A stretch of DNA of 64,000 nt, taken from positions 1 to 64,000 of the forward strand of contig CAYOSH010000014.1 of NCBI GenBank assembly GCA_964406575.1. Reading direction: 5' to 3'. This DNA is from WTAW01 sp964406575. GTDB lineage: Bacteria; Acidobacteriota; Aminicenantia; Aminicenantales; Aminicenantaceae. The notes below the pieces were generated by a model that saw only the letters and a program-made list of their open reading frames with translations, was not told where the DNA came from and made no database searches. This document shows positions 8,484 to 16,208 of the stretch, piece after piece (position 1 is the stretch's first letter; every line of letters begins with the position of its first letter). A program made the position numbers and the translations under genes.

Positions 8484-9390
8484 CCTTACCTCCCAATGAT
8501 GCTCTCAACTTGAGAGCGACTGCGGGAATATCCGATATGGATTCAACCACATGGACGCCCACCGCACTAAGCCTCTGCACCTTGCTCTTGTGTGACCCTC
8601 TTGTTCCCTCAACGATCGCTCCAGCATGAGAAAACCGGGTTCCGGACTTCGCTGCCTTCCCGCCCACAAACGCGACCATGGGTTTGGTAAATTTACCCTC
8701 TTCGATAAGATTGGCAACTCGTTCCTCTTGTGTCGTACCGATCTCTCCGAACATCACCACCATGCGTGTCTGTTCATCTTTCTCAAAAAGTTCCATGACC
8801 TCAGGGTGGGAAAGTCCAACTACGGCATCCCCGCCCACATGAATGATGGTGCTCTGCCCGAGCCCGGCTTCAGTCAAAAAATAGGATATGGCAGAGGTCA
8901 TCCCTCCGCTCCGCGAACTCACTCCGATATCCCCAGGCCGAAACCATTCCCGCGCCCTTTCTGCACGCCCCCCGATCATACCGAGCACGGCCTTTCCGGG
9001 GCTTACAAGTCCCAGAGTGTTGGGCCCCACGAATGCGGCTCCTCTATCCTTCGCCAGGCTTGCGATCTCGAGCACGTCAAAAATGGGCACTCTGTCCGGA
9101 ATAATGGTCAAGAGTTTCACACCTGCATCGATAGCCTCCATCGCTGCGTCTTTCACTAACACAGCAGGAACAAAGATCACGCTGATATCGATGGGGCCGC
9201 ATTTTTCCCAAGCTTCTTCGACGGCATCATACACGGGGATGCCAAAGACCTCTTCTCCACCTTTCCCAGGAGTGACTCCGGCCACTACATGTGTGCCGTA
9301 ATCCTTCATCAGACGAGTCCTCACCATTCCCTCTCTACCTGTGATACCCTGAACAATCACGCTAGACTTTTCATCCACTAATATCGCCAT
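8476..9390 (-). CDS. Succinyl-CoA/citryl-CoA synthetase alpha-like subunit
   Basis: This protein is homologous to SucD, the CoA-binding and phospho-histidine subunit of acyl-CoA ligases. The N-terminus MAILVDEKSSVIVQGITGREG matches the CoA-binding domain, and the active-site histidine that carries phosphate is kept in FSHAGAIVEGTRG near residue 255. An upstream GTG at 9396 overlaps the stop of the preceding gene, but the ATG at 9390 aligns better with the family N-terminus. Together with the upstream ATP-grasp subunit it would form a CoA ligase. The neighbouring citryl-CoA-lyase-like gene points to citrate rather than succinate as substrate; this is inferred. Confidence 0.82.
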   Translation of the reverse strand: MAILVDEKSSVIVQGITGREGMVRTRLMKDYGTHVVAGVTPGKGGEEVFGIPVYDAVEEAWEKCGPIDISVIFVPAVLVKDAAMEAIDAGVKLLTIIPDRVPIFDVLEIASLAKDRGAAFVGPNTLGLVSPGKAVLGMIGGRAERAREWFRPGDIGVSSRSGGMTSAISYFLTEAGLGQSTIIHVGGDAVVGLSHPEVMELFEKDEQTRMVVMFGEIGTTQEERVANLIEEGKFTKPMVAFVGGKAAKSGTRFSHAGAIVEGTRGSHKSKVQRLSAVGVHVVESISDIPAVALKLRASLGGKDE

Positions 9391-9392
9391 CT

Positions 9393-10982
9393 TCACACTC
9401 TCTCTTTCTCTGTCGATTCCGGATCTGAGTTTCCCTCGATCTTTCGTTTCCGGTATTCTGCAAGGCCGGGAATCGGCAAATGCACAAAAATGGCATCCTT
9501 CTCATGAAACTTACAGAAGATCTCACAGGCCAGGCATTCTGTACACTTTCCCTTCCGTGCTTCTCCCTCCGTCACGGCCAGGATAGATCTGCCATCCTCA
9601 ATTCTGAGAACTCCAGGAACACAAGCCTCCACACAACCGTGCGATTTGCACGATAGACACTTTGCATGGTCGATGAATAACTTCCCTGTGATCGTCTCGA
9701 AAAAATAAGCATCCTTGGGTAAATCAGGCTCGCTGATAGGCCTGAGCTCATGAGGAACATTTCCGTTCTTTTCGATCAGCGCTTCCATTCGGAGAGCACA
9801 AAACTCCGGGGAATCATCCCTTCCATATCCCTCGACCTGGGCGGGGATATCTTTCAGATATGTTGCGAGAATTTCCATGGCTTTTTCTTCATAATTCCCG
9901 CCAAGGCGGATGACACCCGGGACGTCCAGATGATCTTCAATAAAAGCTTTTACGAGTCCTCGAGCGGATTGGTACTGTTCCTGGCTGGCGACCCCAGAAC
10001 CAGAAGCGAAATATCCTTTGATATTGGGTTGAGAGAGGATGATCTTCGCGGCACGGTAGACTTTGCTTGCTGCTGGATTTCCGCTGGTATCGCAATAATT
10101 GGCCAGCTGGAAGCCCTTGTTCAGGATGGCATCCATGGACATCATAGAGCCTCCGCCACCAGCACCGTTAAATCCTATATATTTTCCCTCTTTAGGGATG
10201 TCCTCGGTCATCTGAAGGAAATAGAAGGTGCCTCTATGATCGTTATCCTCCACATGATAGGCAATCTTTTCGAGCTCTGAGGGAGGTCGGTCGAATTCAC
10301 GGGCCACCTCGATTCCCAGTTCTGGATGACGGAAAACCGCATAATCATCCACAGCGATGTGGCAATCGGCGGCATATACTTCACCTCCTTCAGTCAGGAC
10401 CAACGGATTTATCTCTGCTGAGCGAGCATCGTTTTCCCTGGCAACTTTGTACAATTTTGTCAGGACACCCGAGATCTTCAAGAGGAGTTTCCCGGAAATT
10501 CCTGTTCGGCGAACGAGATTCCGAGCTTCGAAGTCTCTCAAGCCCTTCAGAATATCGACGGGTGCATGCGCCACTTTTTCTGGATGTTTCCGGGCTATCT
10601 CTTCAATCCCCGTCCCTCCCACAGAGCTAAATATGATCACGGGAGTTTTTTGAGCGTCATCAATCACAAGGCCCGCAAAATACTCCGATCGAATGGCTAA
10701 TTTCTCTTCGACCAGCACGCGCTCGACCGAATAATTTTTCAACCTTTTCCCCAATAATATGCGCGCTTTTTCCTCGGCTTCCTGGGGAGAATCGGCAAAT
10801 TCAATGCCCCCCAATCCCGCCCGTCCTGTCAGCCAAACCTGGATCTTCAATACAACCGGTTTTCCCAATCGCTCAGCGACATCTCGAGCTTCTGAGGGGG
10901 TCGAAATCACCGCCCCATCAGGCACACGGATGCCAGCTTTCTTCAGAAGTTCTTTACCCTGGAATTCATAGAGTCGCGACAC
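9393..10982 (-). CDS. SucC-like ATP-grasp acyl-CoA ligase beta subunit fused to a 2x[4Fe-4S] ferredoxin domain
   Basis: This 529-residue protein starts with a SucC-type ATP-grasp domain (residues 1 to about 230, EFQGKELLKKAGI and EINPLVLT). A CoA-ligase domain follows (about 245-400). The segments that read DVGGGA and FGGI in succinyl-CoA synthetases are replaced by DTSGNPAASK and GSGVASQEQ. After a linker comes a ferredoxin-like domain with two cysteine sets: C442, C445, C450, C454 and C480, C483, C486, C490. Typical SucC is about 390 residues and has no such tail. The gene starts with GTG and is first in its operon, behind a strong promoter. The Fe-S tail may give electron transfer or redox control; its role is unknown. 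Confidence 0.8.
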   Translation of the reverse strand: MSRLYEFQGKELLKKAGIRVPDGAVISTPSEARDVAERLGKPVVLKIQVWLTGRAGLGGIEFADSPQEAEEKARILLGKRLKNYSVERVLVEEKLAIRSEYFAGLVIDDAQKTPVIIFSSVGGTGIEEIARKHPEKVAHAPVDILKGLRDFEARNLVRRTGISGKLLLKISGVLTKLYKVARENDARSAEINPLVLTEGGEVYAADCHIAVDDYAVFRHPELGIEVAREFDRPPSELEKIAYHVEDNDHRGTFYFLQMTEDIPKEGKYIGFNGAGGGGSMMSMDAILNKGFQLANYCDTSGNPAASKVYRAAKIILSQPNIKGYFASGSGVASQEQYQSARGLVKAFIEDHLDVPGVIRLGGNYEEKAMEILATYLKDIPAQVEGYGRDDSPEFCALRMEALIEKNGNVPHELRPISEPDLPKDAYFFETITGKLFIDHAKCLSCKSHGCVEACVPGVLRIEDGRSILAVTEGEARKGKCTECLACEIFCKFHEKDAIFVHLPIPGLAEYRKRKIEGNSDPESTEKERV

Positions 10983-11011
10983 GTCAGCCGTCCTTTCATC
11001 TTAGTTCATAT

Positions 11012-11040
11012 ATTATTCTTATCCCACGAAATTTTGTCAA
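11012..11040 (-). promoter_or_regulatory. Sigma70-type promoter of the citryl-CoA operon
   Basis: Reading on the minus strand, TTGACA (11040-11035) is separated by exactly 17 bp from AATAAT (11017-11012). The GTG start of the SucC-like gene follows about 30 bp later. The -35 box is a perfect consensus match. It is the only strong promoter seen ahead of the eight-gene cluster, so the cluster is probably transcribed from here. Confidence 0.65.
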
Positions 11041-11346
11041 TCACAAAAGCACAGAGGAACGTCATCATTCATACAGAAAGAATATCGCTGGGATCCTCAC
11101 TACAAATACAGCAATCTCGACACCTGAAAGATCCAGGCGAAATGCTGCAATTGCAAAATAACTTTATAGGAAAATACTCTCATTTTTCAACGGACGTTTT
11201 TTTTCCAGCAACTTCAGACTGGAATTCAGCGTAGATACTAATAAACAAGTGAGAGAACTTTGTTCACGGACATTCTCGCAGAAAGAATCTTCCGCACGAT
11301 GAAGATAAATTGCAATCTTCCAGAATGAAAGGTGTAAGGGCAATCA
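11041..11346. other. Non-coding divergent region
   Basis: About 300 bp lie between the citryl-CoA operon promoter and the hairpin ahead of the small plus-strand gene. No convincing open frame, RNA gene or repeat is visible. Short frames here lack ribosome binding sites. It presumably carries the plus-strand promoter of the small-protein pair, which could not be pinned down. Confidence 0.4.
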
Positions 11347-11378
11347 TCAGCAGGAATGGCTGGAGGCGGCCCTGCTGA
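11347..11378 (+). promoter_or_regulatory. Hairpin with GGAGG in its loop, upstream of a small gene
   Basis: An 8-bp perfect inverted repeat, TCAGCAGG (11347-11354) and CCTGCTGA (11371-11378), encloses a 16-nt loop containing GGAGG. It ends 12 nt before the ATG at 11391. A structure placed here could influence translation of that gene. No T-run follows, so it is not a terminator. Confidence 0.3.
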
Positions 11379-11390
11379 AGGAATCCCAGC

Positions 11391-11585
11391 ATGGCTAAAG
11401 AGATCAACAGATTAGAGTCCAAGGCCAGAGGATACAAAATCACATGTATCCATCCCGCATGGCGCGCATTCATAGCACTCTGTGAGTCGATCAAGTTCGG
11501 TGAGATAGAGAAACTTATAATTCACGACGGCCTTCCACACCAGGCAGAAGAGGTGAGGAAAAAAACAAAATTCAACACAAATTGA
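11391..11585 (+). CDS. Small conserved-looking protein, function unknown
   Basis: This frame encodes a 64-residue, basic and hydrophilic protein with an ATG start. The central part (CIHPAWRAFIALCESIKFGEIEKLIIHDGLP) looks like a compact alpha/beta fold rather than random translation. No signal peptide or metal motif is present. It is followed closely by the Fis-type DNA-binding protein, with the frames adjoining at 11582-11591, so the two probably form a unit. I do not recognise its family with certainty. Confidence 0.5.
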   Translation: MAKEINRLESKARGYKITCIHPAWRAFIALCESIKFGEIEKLIIHDGLPHQAEEVRKKTKFNTN

Positions 11586-11590
11586 AATCA

Positions 11591-11959
11591 ATGGCCAAAA
11601 ATTCAGAAAAACTTCTTGCCTCATACGGCCGCATACCTTTCCGAGGTTTTTCCCATGAAGAGATTTTTCAATTCCTCAAAGATAATCCTTTGAGTTTTCC
11701 TCAACAAATAAAACTCGACGAAAAAGTATTATATGCGGTCTTTTTTGATTTTTTTGTCGACTATTTCTACATGAAAGAAAACATCGACCTGAAAGATTTT
11801 TTGAATTCCCTGGAGCGTGCCATTCTCGTCAAGATGCTGGACAAATTTAACGGCAACCAGAAGAACACGGCAACATTCCTCCGCATTAAACACACGACGC
11901 TGAATCAAAAAGTGAGAAAACACAAGATCGACTTCTTCAAAAAACCCGCCGAAGGTTAA
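11591..11959 (+). CDS. Small Fis-type helix-turn-helix protein
   Basis: This protein of about 122 residues ends in a Fis-family HTH. The segment near residues 70-110 (LERAILVKMLDKFNGNQKNTATFLRIKHTTLNQKVRKH) has the family's helix, N-G-N-x-x-x-T-A-x-x-L spacing and recognition helix. The same motif ends NtrC-type activators, but no AAA+ or receiver domain is present. The N-terminal half is unassigned. The start is taken as ATG at 11591; a TTG at 11582 overlapping the preceding stop is an alternative. It is probably a DNA-binding regulator paired with the small protein upstream. Confidence 0.65.
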   Translation: MAKNSEKLLASYGRIPFRGFSHEEIFQFLKDNPLSFPQQIKLDEKVLYAVFFDFFVDYFYMKENIDLKDFLNSLERAILVKMLDKFNGNQKNTATFLRIKHTTLNQKVRKHKIDFFKKPAEG

Positions 11960-11992
11960 GGTGTATCCATTGTTTTTCAAAAAAAGGGATCA

Positions 11993-12017
11993 GGATTTAA
12001 TAATCCATATTTTTTTT
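11993..12017 (+). terminator. Weak rho-independent terminator candidate
   Basis: A 5-bp stem GGATT/AATCC with a TAAT loop is followed by ATA and a run of eight T. The stem is short, so this is a tentative terminator for the Fis-type gene. Confidence 0.3.
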
Positions 12018-12102
12018 GAGAAAATCATAGAAATGGTACATATATTGCAGGATATATTGACAGATTAAATGGTTGGGGAAATAGCCATGAGGAGATTTCA
12101 GG

Positions 12103-12867
12103 ATGAAACTCTCGATGCTATGGACAACAACCTTACTTGTGGCCCTAGCCTTCACTGGCTGCAAGAGCTTCGATTTAGAAGTTTACCCGGACCCGGATAT
12201 TCATTCGCGCCCAGGTTATAACAGCACGGTGAGCAAAAGCACTGTCGAAAGTTTATTGTCAGAGATATGGCATTCGAACTTTCTGAACAGGAACAAGCTG
12301 AATGAGGAGGAGATCCTCAACAACAATTATGGAATTTTCGGCGACGGCAGCGAGTTTGCCAAACACACAAAGGGACGTGCCTGCTTTATCATCGAAGAAG
12401 GCTATTCAGATATGGTGCTTCTGAACAGGAAGCTCTTCCCCCATCTGGTAAGAAATGTTGATGGACAGGTTAAGGCCAGCATGCGTGATAACAAGATCAT
12501 AGTCACGCTTATTCACGAATTGTTCCATGATTTCTGGTACAACACACTGGATTTTCAGAAAAGATTCTTGTTCTCCCAGGAAGCAGAGATCTTTTTCCAG
12601 GAAATCGAAATGGCAAGATCTCAGCAGGAAAAGCTGGATTTTTTAAAAAATATCGGCTATCAACATCCGCGGGACAAGGATTATGCTCCTTATGAAGAAC
12701 TTCAAGTTGTAAAGAAAAATTATATGGATGATAAATTTTTTGGCACAGAGCTTTATTCGATCATCGCAGACCGAGCGTTTTCCGGAAGAATAATCATCCC
12801 TAAACCGTTCAGGAAATTCTACAACGGTATTATTTCCGAATTTTTTCTCCAAAAAAGCTTCATTTGA
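12103..12867 (+). CDS. Lipoprotein with an HExxH zinc-protease-like motif
   Basis: The 254-residue product has a lipoprotein signal peptide (LLVALAFTGC, lipobox cysteine near residue 19). The middle of the mature chain carries LIHELFHDFWYN, an HExxH motif as in zincin metallopeptidases, near residues 144-150. An acidic residue downstream that could serve as third ligand is not obvious from sequence alone. An AGGAG-like sequence (gaggagatttcaggATG region) precedes the ATG. The protein is probably anchored in the outer or inner membrane. Peptidase activity is inferred from the motif only; I do not recognise the family. Confidence 0.65.
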   Translation: MKLSMLWTTTLLVALAFTGCKSFDLEVYPDPDIHSRPGYNSTVSKSTVESLLSEIWHSNFLNRNKLNEEEILNNNYGIFGDGSEFAKHTKGRACFIIEEGYSDMVLLNRKLFPHLVRNVDGQVKASMRDNKIIVTLIHELFHDFWYNTLDFQKRFLFSQEAEIFFQEIEMARSQQEKLDFLKNIGYQHPRDKDYAPYEELQVVKKNYMDDKFFGTELYSIIADRAFSGRIIIPKPFRKFYNGIISEFFLQKSFI

Positions 12868-12876
12868 GTTGAGCCT

Positions 12877-13014
12877 ATGATAAATGTTCACGACTGGACA
12901 ATGATTGTACCTGTAACGGACATCTTCCGATGGCAATTCCGGCTGATGAAGATGAAATCCGATGAAGAGACATTGGCATTTTTTTTGCTCAGCTTCTTAA
13001 AAGGAAAAAAATAG
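12877..13014 (+). CDS. Possible small protein, 45 residues
   Basis: A short frame begins at ATG 12877 (an internal ATG at 12901 is an alternative) 9 bp after the lipoprotein gene and ends shortly before a strong terminator. Its composition (DWT, DIFRWQFRL, SDEETLAFFLLSFLKGKK) looks protein-like: amphipathic and lysine-rich at the end. No clear ribosome binding site is seen. Position between a gene and its terminator supports transcription, not translation. Confidence 0.35.
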   Translation: MINVHDWTMIVPVTDIFRWQFRLMKMKSDEETLAFFLLSFLKGKK

Positions 13015-13079
13015 AAGGATCATTCGTGATTCGATGACATAGACACGACGTTTTTTTAACGGCTGACTGAAACAGAAGA

Positions 13080-13121
13080 GGCTGTTTGAGACTTTCTGAG
13101 TCTCAGGCAGCCTTTTTTTTT
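13080..13121 (+). terminator. Strong rho-independent terminator
   Basis: A 14-bp stem, GGCTGTTTGAGACT (13080-13093) with AGTCTCAGGCAGCC (13099-13112), pairs throughout if two G-T wobbles are allowed. The loop is five bases and nine T follow. It ends the transcript of the HExxH lipoprotein and the small frame behind it, and lies directly before the ankyrin gene. Confidence 0.85.
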
Positions 13122-13167
13122 GGAGGTTCGAAAGAGTAATGATCGTCCTCAACACATGCAGAGGAGA

Positions 13168-14064
13168 ATGGAATTGAAAAGAAAAGCTTTTTCCGCTGTG
13201 TTCCTGCCTCTCCTTGTTATGTCGGCCTCTTTTTCGTTGGCCATGGCTTTCGATACAAAAAGACTCCACGAAGCAGCGCAGAGAGGAGATGTCGACCTTA
13301 TGATAGAGCTGCTCAAAACCGATCCAAAACTGGCAAATTTGAGAAACGATAACGGATGCACCCCACTCCAGTATGCGGCCTATTCCGGACAATGGGAAGC
13401 AGCTCGATTGCTTATCGAAAAAAAAGCAGACGTGGATCTGAAAGGAAGCCACCACGGATGGACCCCCCTTCATCTGGCAGCCATGAAAGGCCACCGGAAC
13501 ATCGTTGAGCTCTTGATCAGAAACGGGGCAGAAATCGATATTGAAGACAAAAAAGGCAACACTCCCCTTCACATTGCCTCTTCTCGCGGTCACAGAGATG
13601 TGGTGGAACTCCTGCTATCGCATGGAGCAGAGCTAAATGTGAGGAATCATTGCGGTCTTACACCCCTGCATATGGCTGCTTCCGGTAACCATAAAGAGAT
13701 CATCGAATTGTTGCTTTTAAAAAAGGCAGATGCTCACATGAGAGACCATGCGGGGCAAACAGCCCTCCATGTGGCTTCATGGAATGGCTATGTTCCGATC
13801 GTCAATCTGCTAATCGCTTCAGGTTTGGATGTGAATGAACAAGACGCCAAAGGAGACACCCCGCTCCATCTTGCGGCCTTCAGCGGTTATCTGGATGTCA
13901 TCGAAACTCTTATCGCATCAGGAGCAAAAATCCATATCAGAGACAAAGCTGGCCACACTCCAATCGATCATGCATCCAGGGTCGGCCACAGAGAGATCGT
14001 TGACCTCCTTTTTGCCAGAGGAGCAGTGGAGACCAAAAAAGACAATGAGGGAAACGGGAGATGA
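13168..14064 (+). CDS. Exported ankyrin-repeat protein
   Basis: After a signal peptide (hydrophobic stretch AVFLPLLVMSASFSLAMA) the mature protein is built from about eight 33-residue ankyrin repeats, with repeated G-x-TPLHxAA and VVELLL elements. Such repeats mediate protein binding. Export suggests a periplasmic or surface role. The start is uncertain: ATG 13156, ATG 13168 and TTG 13174 are in frame. The GAGGAG at 13161-13166 is best spaced for TTG 13174. The gene begins just after a strong terminator, so it needs its own promoter. Confidence 0.85.
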   Translation: MELKRKAFSAVFLPLLVMSASFSLAMAFDTKRLHEAAQRGDVDLMIELLKTDPKLANLRNDNGCTPLQYAAYSGQWEAARLLIEKKADVDLKGSHHGWTPLHLAAMKGHRNIVELLIRNGAEIDIEDKKGNTPLHIASSRGHRDVVELLLSHGAELNVRNHCGLTPLHMAASGNHKEIIELLLLKKADAHMRDHAGQTALHVASWNGYVPIVNLLIASGLDVNEQDAKGDTPLHLAAFSGYLDVIETLIASGAKIHIRDKAGHTPIDHASRVGHREIVDLLFARGAVETKKDNEGNGR

Positions 14065-14067
14065 TCC

Positions 14068-14094
14068 GTTTCTCTCGCTATATAACAGAGAAAC
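14068..14094. repeat. Hairpin between convergent genes
   Basis: GTTTCTCT (14068-14075) and AGAGAAAC (14087-14094) form a perfect 8-bp stem with an 11-nt loop. It lies between the ankyrin gene and the end of the ECF operon. No T-run follows on either strand, so it is at best a factor-assisted terminator or an mRNA-end stabiliser. Confidence 0.4.
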
Positions 14095-14150
14095 TTAGAC
14101 TAACACTTCGCCACTCAGATACAATCTCATGTTTCTAATAAATCCGCCTC

Positions 14151-14537
14151 CTATTCCAACCAAATCCTGACAACCTCATTATCCTCATAGACCTCGATAA
14201 GCGCCATAGGACCGACTTTTTTCAACTCAGCAAAAAGCTGTTTCAGGTCGATATCATACTCATCCCGGTCGATGCGCAGATGTTTGTCGTTGGTGCATTT
14301 CATAAAAAGCTCGACTAACGATATAGGCAGGGTGATCTTCACTCGATCCTTATTGGTGCTCGTGTCGGTGATGAGGACTTTAAACCACTTGGCCTCTTTT
14401 CCGGCCTCGTATTGAGGATTCTCTTTAACAGCCTTCTTGATGGCCTGGATGTCGTCCTCATTGTGTGCAAAAACTGCGCCAGAGCTGACGAATCCAAGGA
14501 TGACAAGGGCTAAAACCAAAATTGTGAGTCTTTTCAT
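14151..14537 (-). CDS. Exported protein with the ECF-operon shared C-terminal domain (A)
   Basis: This protein of about 128 residues has a Sec signal peptide (MKRLTILVLALVILGFVSSGAVFA) set by the ATG at 14537 with GGAGGT upstream. The mature part is a single small domain ending YDIDLKQLFAELKKVGPMAL then IEVYEDNEVVRIWLE. Two other proteins of this operon carry the same C-terminal domain. It is the last gene of the operon, 17 bp after the repeat protein. Function is unknown. Co-transcription with a sigma/anti-sigma pair suggests a role in envelope sensing or response. Confidence 0.75.
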   Translation of the reverse strand: MKRLTILVLALVILGFVSSGAVFAHNEDDIQAIKKAVKENPQYEAGKEAKWFKVLITDTSTNKDRVKITLPISLVELFMKCTNDKHLRIDRDEYDIDLKQLFAELKKVGPMALIEVYEDNEVVRIWLE

Positions 14538-14554
14538 CGGACACCTCCTCGATT

Positions 14555-15409
14555 TTAATCGATCCATATTTTGATAATGGAGTCTTCACTTTTTATCTCT
14601 ATGATATTCCCCTTGACTCTAGTGAGTTCACGGATTATATTGTCCAGGTCATACCCTTCCCTTCTCATTTTTTCCCTCTCCTCTTCAGGAATAGCGGCAA
14701 GGGCGAGATCCGCCAGAGCCCAGGGGATGTCCAGTGAGAATTCAGGCTCTTTTTTCCCCTCCTCGTATACACGGATCTTCAGTATTTTCGCCCGACTCTC
14801 ATATCTCTCTTCCTCAAAATCCCTTAATGCATCAGGATCTACCCTCAAAATGGCGATCTTTGCTCTGTCTTTAAGCTCGTCATCCTTTTCCTTTTCCAGA
14901 ATTTCCAGCAGAACGGGCAATCCTTTCCGCGCCTCTTTCTTATCTTTGGCATAGCTCAGCTTAACGGCCGCCCAATATTTGACAACTCTGTTCGGAGAAG
15001 AAAGTCGCTCTTCGATCTCGCTCACATAAGACCGGTTTCCTCTCTCATACAATCGGAAGGCGAGTTCGATAATGGATGTTTCAGAATCTTCGACCAAGTT
15101 TTTGTTGTGCTCGTCGAGCTGAATATACTTTTTATAGATTTTTAGCGCTTCGACCTCTTTTTCCGGCTGCTCCTGGAGGCACTTTCCCAGATAAAAAACA
15201 GCCTGGGAATACCAGGGGCTCTTCGAATAATCCTCGATAATCTCTTCCAGCTTCTCCTGCGCTCCTTCCCATTTTTTGTCAAATATGAGGATTTTTGCAT
15301 CCTGGAAGAGCTTCTCATCCGGCTTAACCTGTGAGTATGCCTGAAGGGCAACAGATAGACAGAGGATTAGGACTAAGTTTATGCTTAATTTTTTCACTTT
15401 ATACCTCAC
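14555..15409 (-). CDS. Exported TPR/HEAT-like protein with the ECF-operon shared C-terminal domain (B)
   Basis: The 284-residue product begins with a signal peptide (INLVLILCLSVALQAYSQ). A TPR-like helical region follows (about 30-110: the DAKILIFDKKWEGAQEKLEEII and GKCLQEQPEKEVEALKIYKKY helices), then a HEAT-like stretch (about 130-200). The last 80 residues are the domain shared with the other two exported proteins, ending GNIIEIKSEDSIIKIWID. The GTG start at 15409 overlaps the anti-sigma gene by 11 bp, which implies coupled translation. It is probably a periplasmic scaffold; function unknown. Confidence 0.72.
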   Translation of the reverse strand: MRYKVKKLSINLVLILCLSVALQAYSQVKPDEKLFQDAKILIFDKKWEGAQEKLEEIIEDYSKSPWYSQAVFYLGKCLQEQPEKEVEALKIYKKYIQLDEHNKNLVEDSETSIIELAFRLYERGNRSYVSEIEERLSSPNRVVKYWAAVKLSYAKDKKEARKGLPVLLEILEKEKDDELKDRAKIAILRVDPDALRDFEEERYESRAKILKIRVYEEGKKEPEFSLDIPWALADLALAAIPEEEREKMRREGYDLDNIIRELTRVKGNIIEIKSEDSIIKIWID

Positions 15410-16208
15410 TTTCCTCTAATTCCTTCTTCAAGAGTTTAATTTTCAAAAGAAGCTGTTTTTCTTCGATGAAGTTTTGAATATCTTGAAGATCTTCCTCCGA
15501 TATCTGATCAGTGACCTGCGTCAACTCAAGAAAGAGGAGTTCGATCTGATCGCAGATCTCTTTGGCTTTGGCCATACGGAATTTGTCCAGTTGAGGATTG
15601 ATATATTTTTTCTTGGCGAGTAAATCTTGGGCTGCTTGCGAGGCAAGTTCATGCTGCCAAACTCCCGGCGCCCTCCTTGGAGATGCTTGGACAAAATCCA
15701 GGAGCACGTACTGGCTTTTTTCAAGATAGTCTAGGGTGTCTCGTCTTGCCATCTCAAGCTCAACAAGATCTATAAATTCCGGCGAGACAGCAAAGCTTTC
15801 TCCTCGGGATTTTTTTAGGAGGGACGTCCGCATTACTAACAGCGTAGCCAGAGATCCCAGTAAAAGACCCATGAGCAATGCAGCATAGACAGGTCTAAAG
15901 CTGGTTTGGGTCAGGATCTTCCATAAGCTTCTTCGTGGCGCTTTTTGAGGAGTGCTAGGTCCTTTGTCAAAAACAGATTCACTGATCCGGGTGGGGAGGG
16001 CATCCCAGTCCACCGATGCCACCGCCTCTTCTATGTCACCACTCAGGGAATCCGCAGCTTGAGCCACTGCTTCGATTTCCTGGAACGCCTTCCGACAGTT
16101 CGGGCAGGTGTCAAGGTGGGACTGAACCTGTTCCCTTGTATCGGCCTCAAGTTCTCCGTAGAGGAAAGCGACCAGATTCCTGTTGATTTTTTTGCACTCT
16201 TTAATCAT
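15399..16208 (-). CDS. Anti-sigma factor with zinc-finger (zf-HC2) domain
   Basis: The N-terminal cytoplasmic domain has the zinc-binding pattern of ZAS-type anti-sigma factors: Cys5, His31, Cys35 and Cys38 (HLDTCPNC). One transmembrane helix follows at about 103-125 (YAALLMGLLLGSLATLLV). The remainder, about 140 residues, is periplasmic and rich in charged helices (LVELEMARRDTLDYLEKSQY and later coils), reminiscent of stress-sensing adaptor regions. It overlaps the sigma factor gene by ATGA. It should hold the ECF sigma factor inactive until an envelope signal is received. Confidence 0.88.
   Translation of the reverse strand: MIKECKKINRNLVAFLYGELEADTREQVQSHLDTCPNCRKAFQEIEAVAQAADSLSGDIEEAVASVDWDALPTRISESVFDKGPSTPQKAPRRSLWKILTQTSFRPVYAALLMGLLLGSLATLLVMRTSLLKKSRGESFAVSPEFIDLVELEMARRDTLDYLEKSQYVLLDFVQASPRRAPGVWQHELASQAAQDLLAKKKYINPQLDKFRMAKAKEICDQIELLFLELTQVTDQISEEDLQDIQNFIEEKQLLLKIKLLKKELEESEV

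Noticed and set aside
7701..8513. Long plus-strand frame (270 codons) opposite the citryl-CoA-lyase-like gene
   Set aside because: The minus-strand gene has all catalytic motifs; the opposite frame has no recognisable features and no ribosome binding site.
13270..14050. Repetitive DNA in the ankyrin gene as a possible repeat array
   Set aside because: The periodicity (99 bp) follows the 33-residue protein repeats; there is no spacer structure or CRISPR-like conservation.
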